Below are positions 27,634-36,192 of a DNA stretch of 64,000 nucleotides, one piece after another. Below the pieces are notes generated by a model that was given only the letters and a program-made list of their open reading frames with translations, was not told the DNA's origin and searched no databases. The position numbers were made by a program, and so were the translations under genes. Source of the DNA: Psychroserpens mesophilus (GTDB lineage Bacteria > Bacteroidota > Bacteroidia > Flavobacteriales > Flavobacteriaceae); assembly GCF_000826645.1 (NCBI RefSeq), contig NZ_JXJP01000002.1:280863-344862 (forward strand), read 5' to 3'. How positions within the stretch are numbered: position 1 is the first letter of the stretch; every line of letters starts with the position of its first letter.

Positions 27634-27645
27634 TTTAAGTTTTTT
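27607..27645 (-). terminator. Terminator after ftsH
   Basis: AAAAAACTTAAATT 27607-27620 and AATTTAAGTTTTTT 27632-27645 form a perfect 14-bp stem with an 11-base loop, 16 bases after the ftsH stop on the minus strand. The arms are symmetric, so a U-run is present in either orientation. Confidence 0.75.
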
Positions 27646-27661
27646 ATAGGAAATTAAAGGA

Positions 27662-29650
27662 TTACTCTTCTTCAGATTGAGATGCCTTATTATCATCAGT
27701 AACGATACTTGGCTTTGGTTCTACAAGTTCTTGTTTAGCAAAAGGACGTTTTCCAAAGATTTTCTCAAGATTGTCTTTAAAAATGACTTCTTTTTCTAGA
27801 AGCACTTCTGCTAACTGAGTTAATTTGTCTTTGTGTTGTTCTAACAAATTAATAGCACGTTGGTATTGTTTTTCTATGATGTCTGATATCTCCTTATCAA
27901 TGAGTTCAGCAGTTTGCTCACTGTATGGTTTAGTAAAACCGTATTCAGATTGACCTGAAGAATCATAATAGGTTAGGTTACCCACTTTATCACTTAAACC
28001 ATAAATAGTAACCATAGCTCTGGCTTGCTTTGTCACCTTTTCGAGATCACTTAAAGCACCTGTTGAAATTTTATTGAAAATCACTTTTTCGGCAGCTCTA
28101 CCACCAAGAGCAGCACACATTTCGTCAAGCATTTGTTCTGGACGAACTATAAGTCGTTCTTCAGGTAGGTACCATGCAGCACCTAGCGATTGTCCACGAG
28201 GTACAATTGTTACTTTTACTAATGGTGCAGCATGTTCAAGCATCCAACTTACCGTTGCGTGACCAGCTTCATGAAAAGCAATTGCTTTCTTTTCCTCTTT
28301 AGTAATGATTTTATTTTTCTTTTCCAGACCACCAACAATTCGATCTACAGCATCCAGAAAATCTTGTTTTCCAACAGCCTTTTTACCTCCACGTGCAGCA
28401 ATAAGGGCGGCTTCGTTACAGACATTAGCGATATCTGCACCAGAGAAACCAGGAGTTTGTTTTGCCAGGAAATCGATATCTAACTTTTCAGATTGTTTGA
28501 TAGGTCTTAAATGAACTTCAAAAATTTCTTTACGTTCTCTTACATCTGGTAAATCGACAAAAATCTGTCTGTCAAAACGTCCAGCACGCATTAAAGCTTT
28601 ATCTAAAACATCGGCTCTGTTGGTTGCAGCTAAAACAATGACATTTGTATTTGTACCGAAACCATCCATTTCAGTTAATAGTTGGTTTAATGTATTTTCA
28701 CGTTCATCATTAGAACCAGAGAAATTGTTTTTACCACGAGCTCTTCCAATAGCATCAATCTCATCAATAAAGATAATTGCAGGTGATTTTTCTTTAGCTT
28801 GTTTGAATAAATCTCGCACTCTTGAGGCGCCAACACCAACAAACATTTCAACAAAATCTGAACCAGATAAAGAGAAGAATGGTACTTTAGCTTCTCCAGC
28901 TACAGCTTTTGCTAATAAAGTTTTACCAGTTCCCGGTTGCCCAACTAATAAAGCACCTTTAGGGATTTTGCCACCAAGAGAAGTATATTTCTCAGGGTTT
29001 TTAAGGAAATCTACAATTTCTTGAACTTCTTCTTTAGCACCTTCTAAACCAGCAACGTCTTTGAACGATGTTTTTACATCAGTTTTTTCATCAAACAATT
29101 TCGCTTTAGATTTTCCTATATTGAAAATTTGTCCGCCAGCACCACCACCAGAACCTCCAGACATTCGTCTCATAATAAAAATCCAAACACCTATAATAAG
29201 AATAAATGGTAATAGCGAAAACAGGAAATTGCCCCAATGATTTTCTTCTGTTTTAAAAGAGACAGGAACATTTAGGTTCGGGTTGTCTTCTAAAATTTTT
29301 TCTACTTTATTTTGAAATAATTCTAATTCACCAAATTCAAAGGTGTAGTTTGGTTGAGGTGTAACCGATGGTAATAAACTATTCGGTTTTGAGTTTTTAT
29401 GGTTTTCTAATTCTTGAGCTTCTTTAGTAAGATACACACGTGCTTCTCTGTCATTAACGATCACTAGTTTTGATACATCTCCTTTTTCAAGATATTGAAG
29501 AAATTCAGAAGGGTTTATTTTTTTCGTAGATGAATCACTAAATCCTCCTGAAAACAATTGAATTCCAAGAAAAGCAGCAATGATAATTCCATATATCCAA
29601 TACGGATTTAATTTAGGTTTCTTATTTAAATTTTTGTTGTCTTTTGCCAT
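27662..29650 (-). CDS. ftsH: ATP-dependent zinc metalloprotease FtsH
   Basis: Membrane protease that removes misassembled membrane and regulatory proteins. The 662-residue product has transmembrane segments at about 17-34 and 142-161, Walker A GQPGTGKT (237-244), Walker B IIFIDEIDAIGR (292-303), and the zinc site HEAGH (460-464). It is co-oriented with rsfS (30 bases upstream) and separated by a terminator from the phospholipid genes. Confidence 0.97.
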   Translation of the reverse strand: MAKDNKNLNKKPKLNPYWIYGIIIAAFLGIQLFSGGFSDSSTKKINPSEFLQYLEKGDVSKLVIVNDREARVYLTKEAQELENHKNSKPNSLLPSVTPQPNYTFEFGELELFQNKVEKILEDNPNLNVPVSFKTEENHWGNFLFSLLPFILIIGVWIFIMRRMSGGSGGGAGGQIFNIGKSKAKLFDEKTDVKTSFKDVAGLEGAKEEVQEIVDFLKNPEKYTSLGGKIPKGALLVGQPGTGKTLLAKAVAGEAKVPFFSLSGSDFVEMFVGVGASRVRDLFKQAKEKSPAIIFIDEIDAIGRARGKNNFSGSNDERENTLNQLLTEMDGFGTNTNVIVLAATNRADVLDKALMRAGRFDRQIFVDLPDVRERKEIFEVHLRPIKQSEKLDIDFLAKQTPGFSGADIANVCNEAALIAARGGKKAVGKQDFLDAVDRIVGGLEKKNKIITKEEKKAIAFHEAGHATVSWMLEHAAPLVKVTIVPRGQSLGAAWYLPEERLIVRPEQMLDEMCAALGGRAAEKVIFNKISTGALSDLEKVTKQARAMVTIYGLSDKVGNLTYYDSSGQSEYGFTKPYSEQTAELIDKEISDIIEKQYQRAINLLEQHKDKLTQLAEVLLEKEVIFKDNLEKIFGKRPFAKQELVEPKPSIVTDDNKASQSEEE

Positions 29651-29680
29651 TATTTAAATGCCACAATGTGGCTAATTTTA

Positions 29681-30052
29681 TTAGTAACTTGTTTCTATAA
29701 CTGTGGTCTTTGCGTCTCCCCAAAGACTTTCAATGTCATAGTAAGATCTGATATGCTTCTGAAACACATGTACTACGACATTCACATAATCCATTAAAAC
29801 CCATTCCGCATTATCAACACCTTCAACATGCCAAGGGTTATCTTTAAGCTCTTTACTTACTTTTTTCTGAATGGAGTTTACAATGGCGTTTACTTGTGTG
29901 TTGGAAGTACCTTCGCAAATAATGAAATAATCACAAACCGTATTCTCAATTTCTCTTAAATCTAGAATTGTAATCTCTTTTCCTTTTACATCTTCAATAC
30001 CAGCAATTACTGTTGCTATTAGTTCGTCTGGGCTCGTATTTTTTTTCGCCAT
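29681..30052 (-). CDS. rsfS: Ribosome silencing factor RsfS (Iojap)
   Basis: Binds L14 and blocks subunit joining in starvation. The 123-residue product has the DUF143 pattern DLREIENTVCDYFIICEGTSN, WHVEGVDNAEWVLMDYV and HVFQKHIRSYYDIESLWGDA. It precedes ftsH on the same strand, a conserved pair in Bacteroidota. Confidence 0.96.
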   Translation of the reverse strand: MAKKNTSPDELIATVIAGIEDVKGKEITILDLREIENTVCDYFIICEGTSNTQVNAIVNSIQKKVSKELKDNPWHVEGVDNAEWVLMDYVNVVVHVFQKHIRSYYDIESLWGDAKTTVIETSY

Positions 30053-30072
30053 TAAATTGATTTAATTTTGTG

Positions 30073-30080
30073 CAAAGTTA
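30073..30080 (-). promoter_or_regulatory. -7 box for rsfS-ftsH
   Basis: Minus-strand TAACTTTG (30080-30073) matches TAnnTTTG, 20 bases from the rsfS start, in the 96-base divergent gap with birA. I see no TTG -33 element. Confidence 0.45.
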
Positions 30081-30148
30081 TTATTTTTTTTACTCTTATT
30101 ATGCTTAATTGATTATAAGAAATTCTTAAAGTTTTTTAACACAATACT

Positions 30149-30880
30149 ATGCGTATCATCAAACTTAATGCCATTGACTCGACGAACTCTTTTTTGCGCC
30201 AGTTGAGCGCTGAAGAATCGGTTGACGATTTCACAGTTGTCGTTGCGAATTATCAAACTGATGGTCGAGGTCAAATGGGCACACAGTGGCAATCTCAAAA
30301 CGAAAAAAACCTTATGTTTAGTGTGTTTAAGGATATAAAAGGTTTAGATGTTAGGTCGCATTTTTCCTTGAGTATGGCTGTGTCTATTGCTGTTTTTGAA
30401 GCCCTAAAAGTGTTCCAAATAAACTCACTTAAAATCAAATGGCCTAACGACATTTTGTCAGAGCAAAAAAAAATATGTGGTATTTTGATAGAAAATGTCA
30501 TTAAACAAAACAAATTACAGTCTTCAATTATAGGAGTTGGACTTAATGTAAATCAAACGCATTTTAATGATTTACCAAATGCAACATCTATGCGTTCAGT
30601 TTCCGGTGAGAAATTTGATCGAGAATATGTGTTACAGGAAATTTTAAAACAGTTAACATACTATTTTTCATTAGTGAACTCTAAATCTTATCACATTTTA
30701 AAGAACGCTTATGAAACTAATTTATTTAGAAAAGATAAACCTTCAACATTTAAGGATACCAATGGTAATCTGTTTTCGGGATATATAAAAGGCGTAAGTA
30801 GTTCAGGTCATCTAAAAGTACTAGTTGAAGATGGTATTATAAAATTATTTGAACTTAAAGATGTGCAACTGCTTTTTTAA
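30149..30880 (+). CDS. birA: Biotin-[acetyl-CoA-carboxylase] ligase
   Basis: Attaches biotin to carboxylase carrier proteins. The 243-residue product has the ligase motifs GRGQMGTQWQSQNEKN and LKIKWPNDI, with GILIENV. There is no N-terminal helix-turn-helix, so it is the monofunctional type that does not repress biotin genes. Its stop overlaps the convergent SRPBCC gene by 4 bases. Confidence 0.95.
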   Translation: MRIIKLNAIDSTNSFLRQLSAEESVDDFTVVVANYQTDGRGQMGTQWQSQNEKNLMFSVFKDIKGLDVRSHFSLSMAVSIAVFEALKVFQINSLKIKWPNDILSEQKKICGILIENVIKQNKLQSSIIGVGLNVNQTHFNDLPNATSMRSVSGEKFDREYVLQEILKQLTYYFSLVNSKSYHILKNAYETNLFRKDKPSTFKDTNGNLFSGYIKGVSSSGHLKVLVEDGIIKLFELKDVQLLF

Positions 30881-31272
30881 ACAGCTTTTGGAATATTTAT
30901 CGATAAGGTCTCAATAAATTTACTGATTGGACCTTTAATCATCATGGCCATCATAGCATTAAACTCACCATCAAACGTTAATTGAGCTTCACTTGTGTTC
31001 TCGTCAATAGGAGCAATGTCTGCAGTAAGTGAAAAATCTAATTTACCTCCAGCTGCACCTAAAACAATTTTATTAGGTGAAATAGCTTCTTTCTTTTTAA
31101 GCACGATTTCTGGCATACCTTTTAGCGCAAATACAAACTTATCGTCATCTAAAACTTCAAATTTGCTTATATTTTCTGGCATTAACTTTTCGAAATTTTT
31201 TACATCAGATAAAAAATCAAATGTGTCTTTAGCCGATTTTGGTATGGTAGTTTTTGGTGATTCTAAATTCAT
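30877..31272 (-). CDS. SRPBCC (START-like) domain protein
   Basis: A 131-residue product with a polyketide-cyclase/START-type helix-grip pattern: an N-terminal SAKDTFDFLSDVKNFEKLMP, alternating strands, and a C-terminal helix MMIKGPISKFIETLS. Ligand unknown. The birA, SRPBCC, pyrE, NUDIX order is common in Flavobacteriaceae. A 115-base gap with no clear promoter separates it from pyrE. Confidence 0.8.
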   Translation of the reverse strand: MNLESPKTTIPKSAKDTFDFLSDVKNFEKLMPENISKFEVLDDDKFVFALKGMPEIVLKKKEAISPNKIVLGAAGGKLDFSLTADIAPIDENTSEAQLTFDGEFNAMMAMMIKGPISKFIETLSINIPKAV

Positions 31273-31387
31273 TTTATTTGTATGTTAAGTTGTTTGTTCA
31301 TAAGTCGTTAAATTGATGTAAAGGTAATCATGGAGTGAAATATACCAACTCTACATCTTTACAACTTCATAACTTAATATTTTTATA

Positions 31388-32032
31388 TCAATTAGCATTC
31401 CATTCACTCGGATTAGCATTCCAAAGTGCTAAAATGTCTTGTTCTTTTGAAGTAATATATTTCGTGTCTAAAGCTTGCTCTAACAAATTTTCATAATTGC
31501 TTAAGGTATGAAGTTCCACATTTGCCTTTTCAAAATTAGCACGAGCGACTTCAAATCCATAAGAGAAAATAGCGACCATGCCTTTAACGTTTACTTTAGC
31601 TTCTTCTAGTGCTTTTACAGCATTGAGGCTGCTCTTTCCAGTACTGATTAAATCTTCAACCACTACCACATTTTGTCCACTTTCTACAAAACCTTCTATT
31701 TGATTTTGACGTCCATGTGATTTAGCTTCTGGTCTTACATATACAAATGGTAAGCCTAATTCTTCAGCGACCAATACACCAATCCCGATGGCACCTGTTG
31801 CAACGCCAGCAATAACATCGATGTGGCCATATTTTGCTTCAATTTTTTTTGCCATTGTAGTGCGTATGTAGTTTCTAATTTTGGGAAAAGAAAGTACAAT
31901 TCTATTATCACAATATATGGGAGATTTCCAGCCTGATGCCCAAGTGAAAGGGTCATTAGGTTGAAGTTTTATTGCATTTATTTGTAATAAAACTTCGGCA
32001 GTTTGTTTTGCGGTTTCTTTGTCAAAAATCAT
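31388..32032 (-). CDS. pyrE: Orotate phosphoribosyltransferase
   Basis: Forms orotidine 5'-phosphate in pyrimidine synthesis. The 214-residue product carries the PRPP-binding loop VVVVEDLISTGKSS (about 122-135), the flexible catalytic loop EAKSHGRQNQIEG (102-114) and WASGWKSPIYCDNR near the N-terminus. A -7 box ends 4 bases before the ATG. Confidence 0.96.
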   Translation of the reverse strand: MIFDKETAKQTAEVLLQINAIKLQPNDPFTWASGWKSPIYCDNRIVLSFPKIRNYIRTTMAKKIEAKYGHIDVIAGVATGAIGIGVLVAEELGLPFVYVRPEAKSHGRQNQIEGFVESGQNVVVVEDLISTGKSSLNAVKALEEAKVNVKGMVAIFSYGFEVARANFEKANVELHTLSNYENLLEQALDTKYITSKEQDILALWNANPSEWNAN

Positions 32033-32036
32033 GGTG

Positions 32037-32072
32037 CAAAATTACATAATTTAAACCTAATTTATTTTCAAA
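32037..32072 (-). promoter_or_regulatory. Promoter of pyrE, nearly leaderless
   Basis: Minus-strand TAATTTTG (32044-32037) matches the -7 consensus and ends 4 bases before the ATG. A TTTG at 32072-32069 sits about 24 bases upstream as a -33 element, one base outside the usual spacing. Confidence 0.5.
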
Positions 32073-32154
32073 CTCTGAATAAATTAATTTTAAAATGAAA
32101 CAAAGTAGTTTAAAAAATGATATTTTTACCTTCCAAATACTATGACCATAACTG

Positions 32155-32736
32155 ATGTATCGCATTTTTGTAAATGACAAACCTATAATTCTAACCACAG
32201 AAGTTAGCCCTGAACACAATTTTAAAAATTACCTCATGTCTTCAGTTAATATCGGAAAAGTTATAAAAGAATTGAATTCGACCTCTTTGGAAGAAGTTCG
32301 CATTATTGGCAAAAAGCAAGAAACTTTAATCAAAAAATTCCTGAAAAAGCTTCCCAATGTGATTGCTGGAGGAGGAAAAGTGATTAACGATAAAGGAGAA
32401 GTGCTTTTCATTTATAGAAATGATAAATGGGATTTGCCTAAGGGAAAAACTGAAGGAAAAGAAACCATTGAAGAAACTGCCTTAAGAGAGGTTGAAGAAG
32501 AAACAGGTGTTTCAGGATTATCGATAGTAAAACCAATGGAAACGACGTACCATATTTTCAAACGCAATGGGAAACATAAAATAAAAATCACCTACTGGTT
32601 TGAAATGAAGTCCAATTATAAAGGAGATTTATTACCTCAGGAAAATGAAGGCATTACTAAGGTCGTTTGGCTAAATCAAGAAGAACAGATAAAAGCTCTT
32701 GAAAACAGCTATGCCAATATCAGAAGCCTGATTTAA
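32155..32736 (+). CDS. NUDIX hydrolase
   Basis: A 193-residue product. The NUDIX box (residues 97-119) is complete: Gly97, Glu103, Arg111-Glu112, Glu115-Glu116, Gly118. The roughly 70-residue N-terminal segment (MYRIFVNDKPIILTTEV) is typical of the Flavobacterial subgroup next to pyrE. Substrate unknown; a nucleoside-diphosphate derivative is likely. It is divergent from pyrE and convergent with the next gene, with 3 bases between stops. Confidence 0.9.
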   Translation: MYRIFVNDKPIILTTEVSPEHNFKNYLMSSVNIGKVIKELNSTSLEEVRIIGKKQETLIKKFLKKLPNVIAGGGKVINDKGEVLFIYRNDKWDLPKGKTEGKETIEETALREVEEETGVSGLSIVKPMETTYHIFKRNGKHKIKITYWFEMKSNYKGDLLPQENEGITKVVWLNQEEQIKALENSYANIRSLI

Positions 32737-32739
32737 AAA

Positions 32740-33432
32740 TTATTTTCTAAACTGTAAACAAGATTGTATCGCTAATCGAAGTGTTTGCTTCAGGTTAGAA
32801 TCCATCACATTTGATTTTGAAAATTTCTGATTGATTTCAATTTCAATTCCTATATAGTGTTCAGGAAATTGTTTTCGTAAATAGCATGTGAAGCCATCAG
32901 CCTTTCCTAAATATGGATAATTGTATCTCACATTTAAATCTGGATTTACAATGTTAAGTTGCAATTTTAATGCCTTAGAAAATTCTTTTTCCAAATGTCG
33001 TTCAGAATCATAAAGCAAACCAACATCACACTTTCGTTCAACTGAATTTAATTTTGGTGTAAAGCTGTGTATCGATAAATGTAATACAAGTTCATCATTT
33101 GAGATGAGTTTTGATATTTCAGATTCTACACAATTTCTATAAGGCAAATAATAAGTTTCAATAATGTTGTTCTTATGTTCAGGTTTTAATGATTTTGTAA
33201 ATTCTGAAAATAGATTGTTGTGATGTAATGAGCGATTCAGTTCAATTAAAAGCCGACTCGTTTTGCTATACATTGAAAAACGAGCGAGATCTTTTAGGTA
33301 TTCAAAAGTATCTAAAGCGCCAAGGTCAAAGCCACGATGTGTTTGTAATTGTTTTGATGCATTGTTGAATACGAACTTGTAAGAATCGGGAATTTCATTT
33401 CCACCATGTTCACAAGTTAATATGAGAATCAT
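32740..33432 (-). CDS. N-formylglutamate amidohydrolase-like enzyme
   Basis: A 230-residue product with the FGase fold motifs: LTCEHGGNEIP (metal-binding His9 region) near the N-terminus, HRGFDLGALDTF (about 32-43), RLLIELNRSLHH and LHLSIHSFTP. Members hydrolyse an amide next to a glutamate-like carboxylate. It is the last gene of a three-gene operon and its start overlaps the GCS2 stop by 4 bases, so it probably trims or recycles the product of the two ligases. It is unlikely to serve histidine breakdown, because no hut genes are near. Confidence 0.87.
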   Translation of the reverse strand: MILILTCEHGGNEIPDSYKFVFNNASKQLQTHRGFDLGALDTFEYLKDLARFSMYSKTSRLLIELNRSLHHNNLFSEFTKSLKPEHKNNIIETYYLPYRNCVESEISKLISNDELVLHLSIHSFTPKLNSVERKCDVGLLYDSERHLEKEFSKALKLQLNIVNPDLNVRYNYPYLGKADGFTCYLRKQFPEHYIGIEIEINQKFSKSNVMDSNLKQTLRLAIQSCLQFRK

Positions 33433-34655
33433 GGTATGAAAAGTGTATTGTTCTCAAGGCATTCCGCAAGTTTTAAATATACCTTTTTAATGTGTTTTTC
33501 TGAAAAATTAGAACCGATAGCTTTTAATATTCTCGTAGATAAGGTGCCTTCAGCTAAAATGATATCAAGTGTATTTCTGTGTTCTGGACTGATATTATCT
33601 TTTACAATTTCATACAAATGCCTCCATACATCTTGTGAGGTCATTTCGATATCTATTCCGAAGGTCTTAAGGAATTTTAAATTGGTGATGTTAGAATGTT
33701 CTCCATGTTTAATTCCATCATTTAAAATCTCAAATAAATCCTGTTTTGACCATGATTTCTGAGTTCGTAAAGAGCAAATGTCTTCAGCAACAAGAGCTTT
33801 CAATACTTCAATTATTAGAATACAAATCGCAATATCTGCTTTCGGACATTCCTGAATATCAACCAAACGAATTTCGATGGCATTCCTGTCAAAACGCGCA
33901 ATAGCTCCTCTGGAATTTAAAAAATGATGATCTAAAATTTTATTAGTATCATGAGGTTTGATTGCTCTTTTAATGGGCTCAAAAATAGTAGTATGATAAT
34001 CGTCTTTTGAAAAAACGCGTTCTGGGATAACCAGACCAGTCATTTCTGGGATTTCTTTCTGATTGGTTTTATAAAATTCTAATCGAGAGTCCATAAACTC
34101 AGTGCTTTTGCCTTCCAGAATTGGAGAACTCGCACATAAACTCGGAATTAATGGTAAAATAAGTCTGATAGCTGCATGCAGTTGTTCAAATTCTTTATCA
34201 TTAAAAAACGGTAAATTGATATGTGTGCTCTGAACATTGCTCCATCCATGACCTTTGCAATCGAAAATTCTGTTATAAAGTTCGTAAACTTCACTGTAAC
34301 TGTGCTTCCATAGTTGTGTGTCAGTTGATGGATTCATTAAAGGATGCGAAGCTGTTGGCAATAGCATCATATGGTGTTCTCGCAACAACTGATTGATTTC
34401 TTTAATATTTTGGTGAAAATCTTCAGATAACGATTCAATATTGTGAGTTGGTCCGTTCGTTTTTAATTCGACGACGTGCGCTACCAATTCATTACTCCAG
34501 GCAATAGAACCATTTTCAATATCTGATGTTAATTCACCATGTTTAAGCGTCAACAATTGATCTACAGCTGGAGCAACTTTTAAGTCGGTTGAAGATACAA
34601 GCATGTATTCGAGTTCAATTCCATAAACTTCAAATAAATGATATTTTTTACTCAT
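33429..34655 (-). CDS. GCS2-type carboxylate-amine ligase
   Basis: A 408-residue glutamate-cysteine ligase type 2 (YbdK-like) protein. FEVYGIELEYMLV (Glu14, Glu16) is the nucleotide/metal motif, with STHINLPF and RFDRNAIEIRLVDIQECPKAD further on. The family joins the gamma-carboxyl of glutamate, or related acids, to an amine; YbdK itself is only weakly a glutathione enzyme. It lies 2 bases after the ATP-grasp gene and overlaps the FGase gene, so the three form one functional unit. Confidence 0.9.
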   Translation of the reverse strand: MSKKYHLFEVYGIELEYMLVSSTDLKVAPAVDQLLTLKHGELTSDIENGSIAWSNELVAHVVELKTNGPTHNIESLSEDFHQNIKEINQLLREHHMMLLPTASHPLMNPSTDTQLWKHSYSEVYELYNRIFDCKGHGWSNVQSTHINLPFFNDKEFEQLHAAIRLILPLIPSLCASSPILEGKSTEFMDSRLEFYKTNQKEIPEMTGLVIPERVFSKDDYHTTIFEPIKRAIKPHDTNKILDHHFLNSRGAIARFDRNAIEIRLVDIQECPKADIAICILIIEVLKALVAEDICSLRTQKSWSKQDLFEILNDGIKHGEHSNITNLKFLKTFGIDIEMTSQDVWRHLYEIVKDNISPEHRNTLDIILAEGTLSTRILKAIGSNFSEKHIKKVYLKLAECLENNTLFIP

Positions 34656-34657
34656 GT

Positions 34658-36103
34658 TTAATCTAATCTGTTTTTAAATGCTGAAAGAATTTTTGTGTAA
34701 ATCAAATCTCCGTAATGCAAATCTTCTACACCAAAATCGATATTCGGATTATCGTTTATTTCAATAACCATTGGTTTGTCGTTCACGACTTTAATATCAA
34801 TACCATAAAGACCTTTACCCATTAATTTTGCCGATTTTATGGCCATTTGAATCACGTCTTTTGGAACTTGCTCAATAGGAAGGCAATCGGCTTCTCCATC
34901 TTGTTCTTTCTTTTTCTTGGCATTCCAGTTGTAGATTTGCCAGTGACCTTTAGCCATATAATATTTGCAGGCATAGAAAGGCTCGTCATCTATAATTCCG
35001 ATTCTCCAGTCATAATCTGAAGGACAGAATTCCTGAGCGATAATAAGATCAGATTCTTTAAGCATATCTGAAACTAAAAGATCGTATTCCTCTTGGGTTT
35101 TAGCTTTTTTTACACCAAATGAAAATGTAGAATCAGGTGCTTTTAACACACAAGGTAAACCGACAGCTTTAACCACTTCATGTCTGTTGTCTTTATGTAT
35201 GATAACTGTTTTTGGAGTTGCAATGTTGGCATTGTTTAATGCTTCAGCCATATAGACTTTATTGCAACATTTCAAGATTGCATCAGGATAATCAATAATA
35301 GCAATGCCTTCCTGTTGTGCTTTTCTGGCAAAAGAATAAGCTTCATTGTTAACTTCAGTGCTTTGTCTTATAAAAAGCGCATCAAAAGTTGATAGTCTTG
35401 ATAAATCTTTAGGTTCAACGATTTCAGCATAAATATTCATTTTGTCTGCGATATCTAAAAACTTTTTTAAACCTTTTGGATTACTTGGAGGAGCAGGATC
35501 ATCAGGGTTGACTAAAATGGCCAAATCAAAATCATAGTTTTGAATTTTTGGTGTATCATATCTCTTTTTCGAAAAATATTGAATAGCAAATTCCTGAGCA
35601 CTTTCAAAATGCTCTTTTGGGATTTCAGATTCAGGAATCGCCTTAATACTTTGAATATTCCATTTTGTGGTATGGTTAAATTTTACTCTTAAAAAAGGCA
35701 CCTGAAAATTTCTGTAAAACAAAGCGCTCAACTCACGATATTTTTGCGCTACGTTTTGTCCAAAATAAATACTCAAAGTAAACTCCTGTGATTTGATGTT
35801 TTTTAAGCTCGACTGAATCACATCATCAAACTCATTTGAAACTATTTTTACCAGTTTGAGTGTCGTCAAATCAACAATATTTTTGATTGTTGGAATGGCT
35901 AAATGTCCTCTGGCTTCGGCTAAAAGGGACACGTAATAGCCTTTCGATTGATACGAATACTCTTTGCAAAGGTTAAAAATTCGTGCTTTTTTAAGAAGTG
36001 AATATTTAGGATTTGTAAGATAATCCTGAGATGAAATTACTGTAATATTATCAACTGAAAAATTCCATTTATCAGGCTGATTTACAACAATGTATTTATT
36101 CAT
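34658..36103 (-). CDS. RimK-like ATP-grasp ligase with N-terminal RLAN-like domain
   Basis: A 481-residue product. The first 170 or so residues (ending near FLRVKFNHTT) look like the RLAN domain found ahead of RimK-like enzymes. The ATP-grasp fold occupies about 270-475, with LPCVLKAPDSTFSFGVKK (nucleotide lysine) and VIEINDNPNIDFG (metal-binding acid and Asn). RimK relatives add amino acids, often glutamate, to carboxylates. It is the first gene of the operon and has a good promoter. Confidence 0.9.
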   Translation of the reverse strand: MNKYIVVNQPDKWNFSVDNITVISSQDYLTNPKYSLLKKARIFNLCKEYSYQSKGYYVSLLAEARGHLAIPTIKNIVDLTTLKLVKIVSNEFDDVIQSSLKNIKSQEFTLSIYFGQNVAQKYRELSALFYRNFQVPFLRVKFNHTTKWNIQSIKAIPESEIPKEHFESAQEFAIQYFSKKRYDTPKIQNYDFDLAILVNPDDPAPPSNPKGLKKFLDIADKMNIYAEIVEPKDLSRLSTFDALFIRQSTEVNNEAYSFARKAQQEGIAIIDYPDAILKCCNKVYMAEALNNANIATPKTVIIHKDNRHEVVKAVGLPCVLKAPDSTFSFGVKKAKTQEEYDLLVSDMLKESDLIIAQEFCPSDYDWRIGIIDDEPFYACKYYMAKGHWQIYNWNAKKKKEQDGEADCLPIEQVPKDVIQMAIKSAKLMGKGLYGIDIKVVNDKPMVIEINDNPNIDFGVEDLHYGDLIYTKILSAFKNRLD

Positions 36104-36135
36104 TAATGACGCAAAATTGCGATGTATATTTTTGA

Positions 36136-36168
36136 CAAAATTAGATAATTTTTGAATCGCTTTTACAA
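36136..36168 (-). promoter_or_regulatory. Promoter of the ATP-grasp/GCS2/FGase operon
   Basis: Minus strand: TTG (36168-36166), a 22-base spacer and TAATTTTG (36143-36136), full consensus, 32 bases before the ATP-grasp start. It shows the operon is transcribed separately from the M14 gene upstream. Confidence 0.7.
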
Positions 36169-36192
36169 AAGTGAAAAATATATTTAGGCGTT

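Noticed and set aside
28074..29024. Plus-strand open reading frames opposite ftsH
   Set aside because: The ftsH coding motifs on the minus strand are unambiguous; the opposite frames have low-complexity, family-less products.
32740..33432. Histidine-utilisation (hut) role for the FGase-like gene
   Set aside because: No hutH, hutU or hutI is nearby and the gene overlaps a carboxylate-amine ligase gene, which points to a different pathway.
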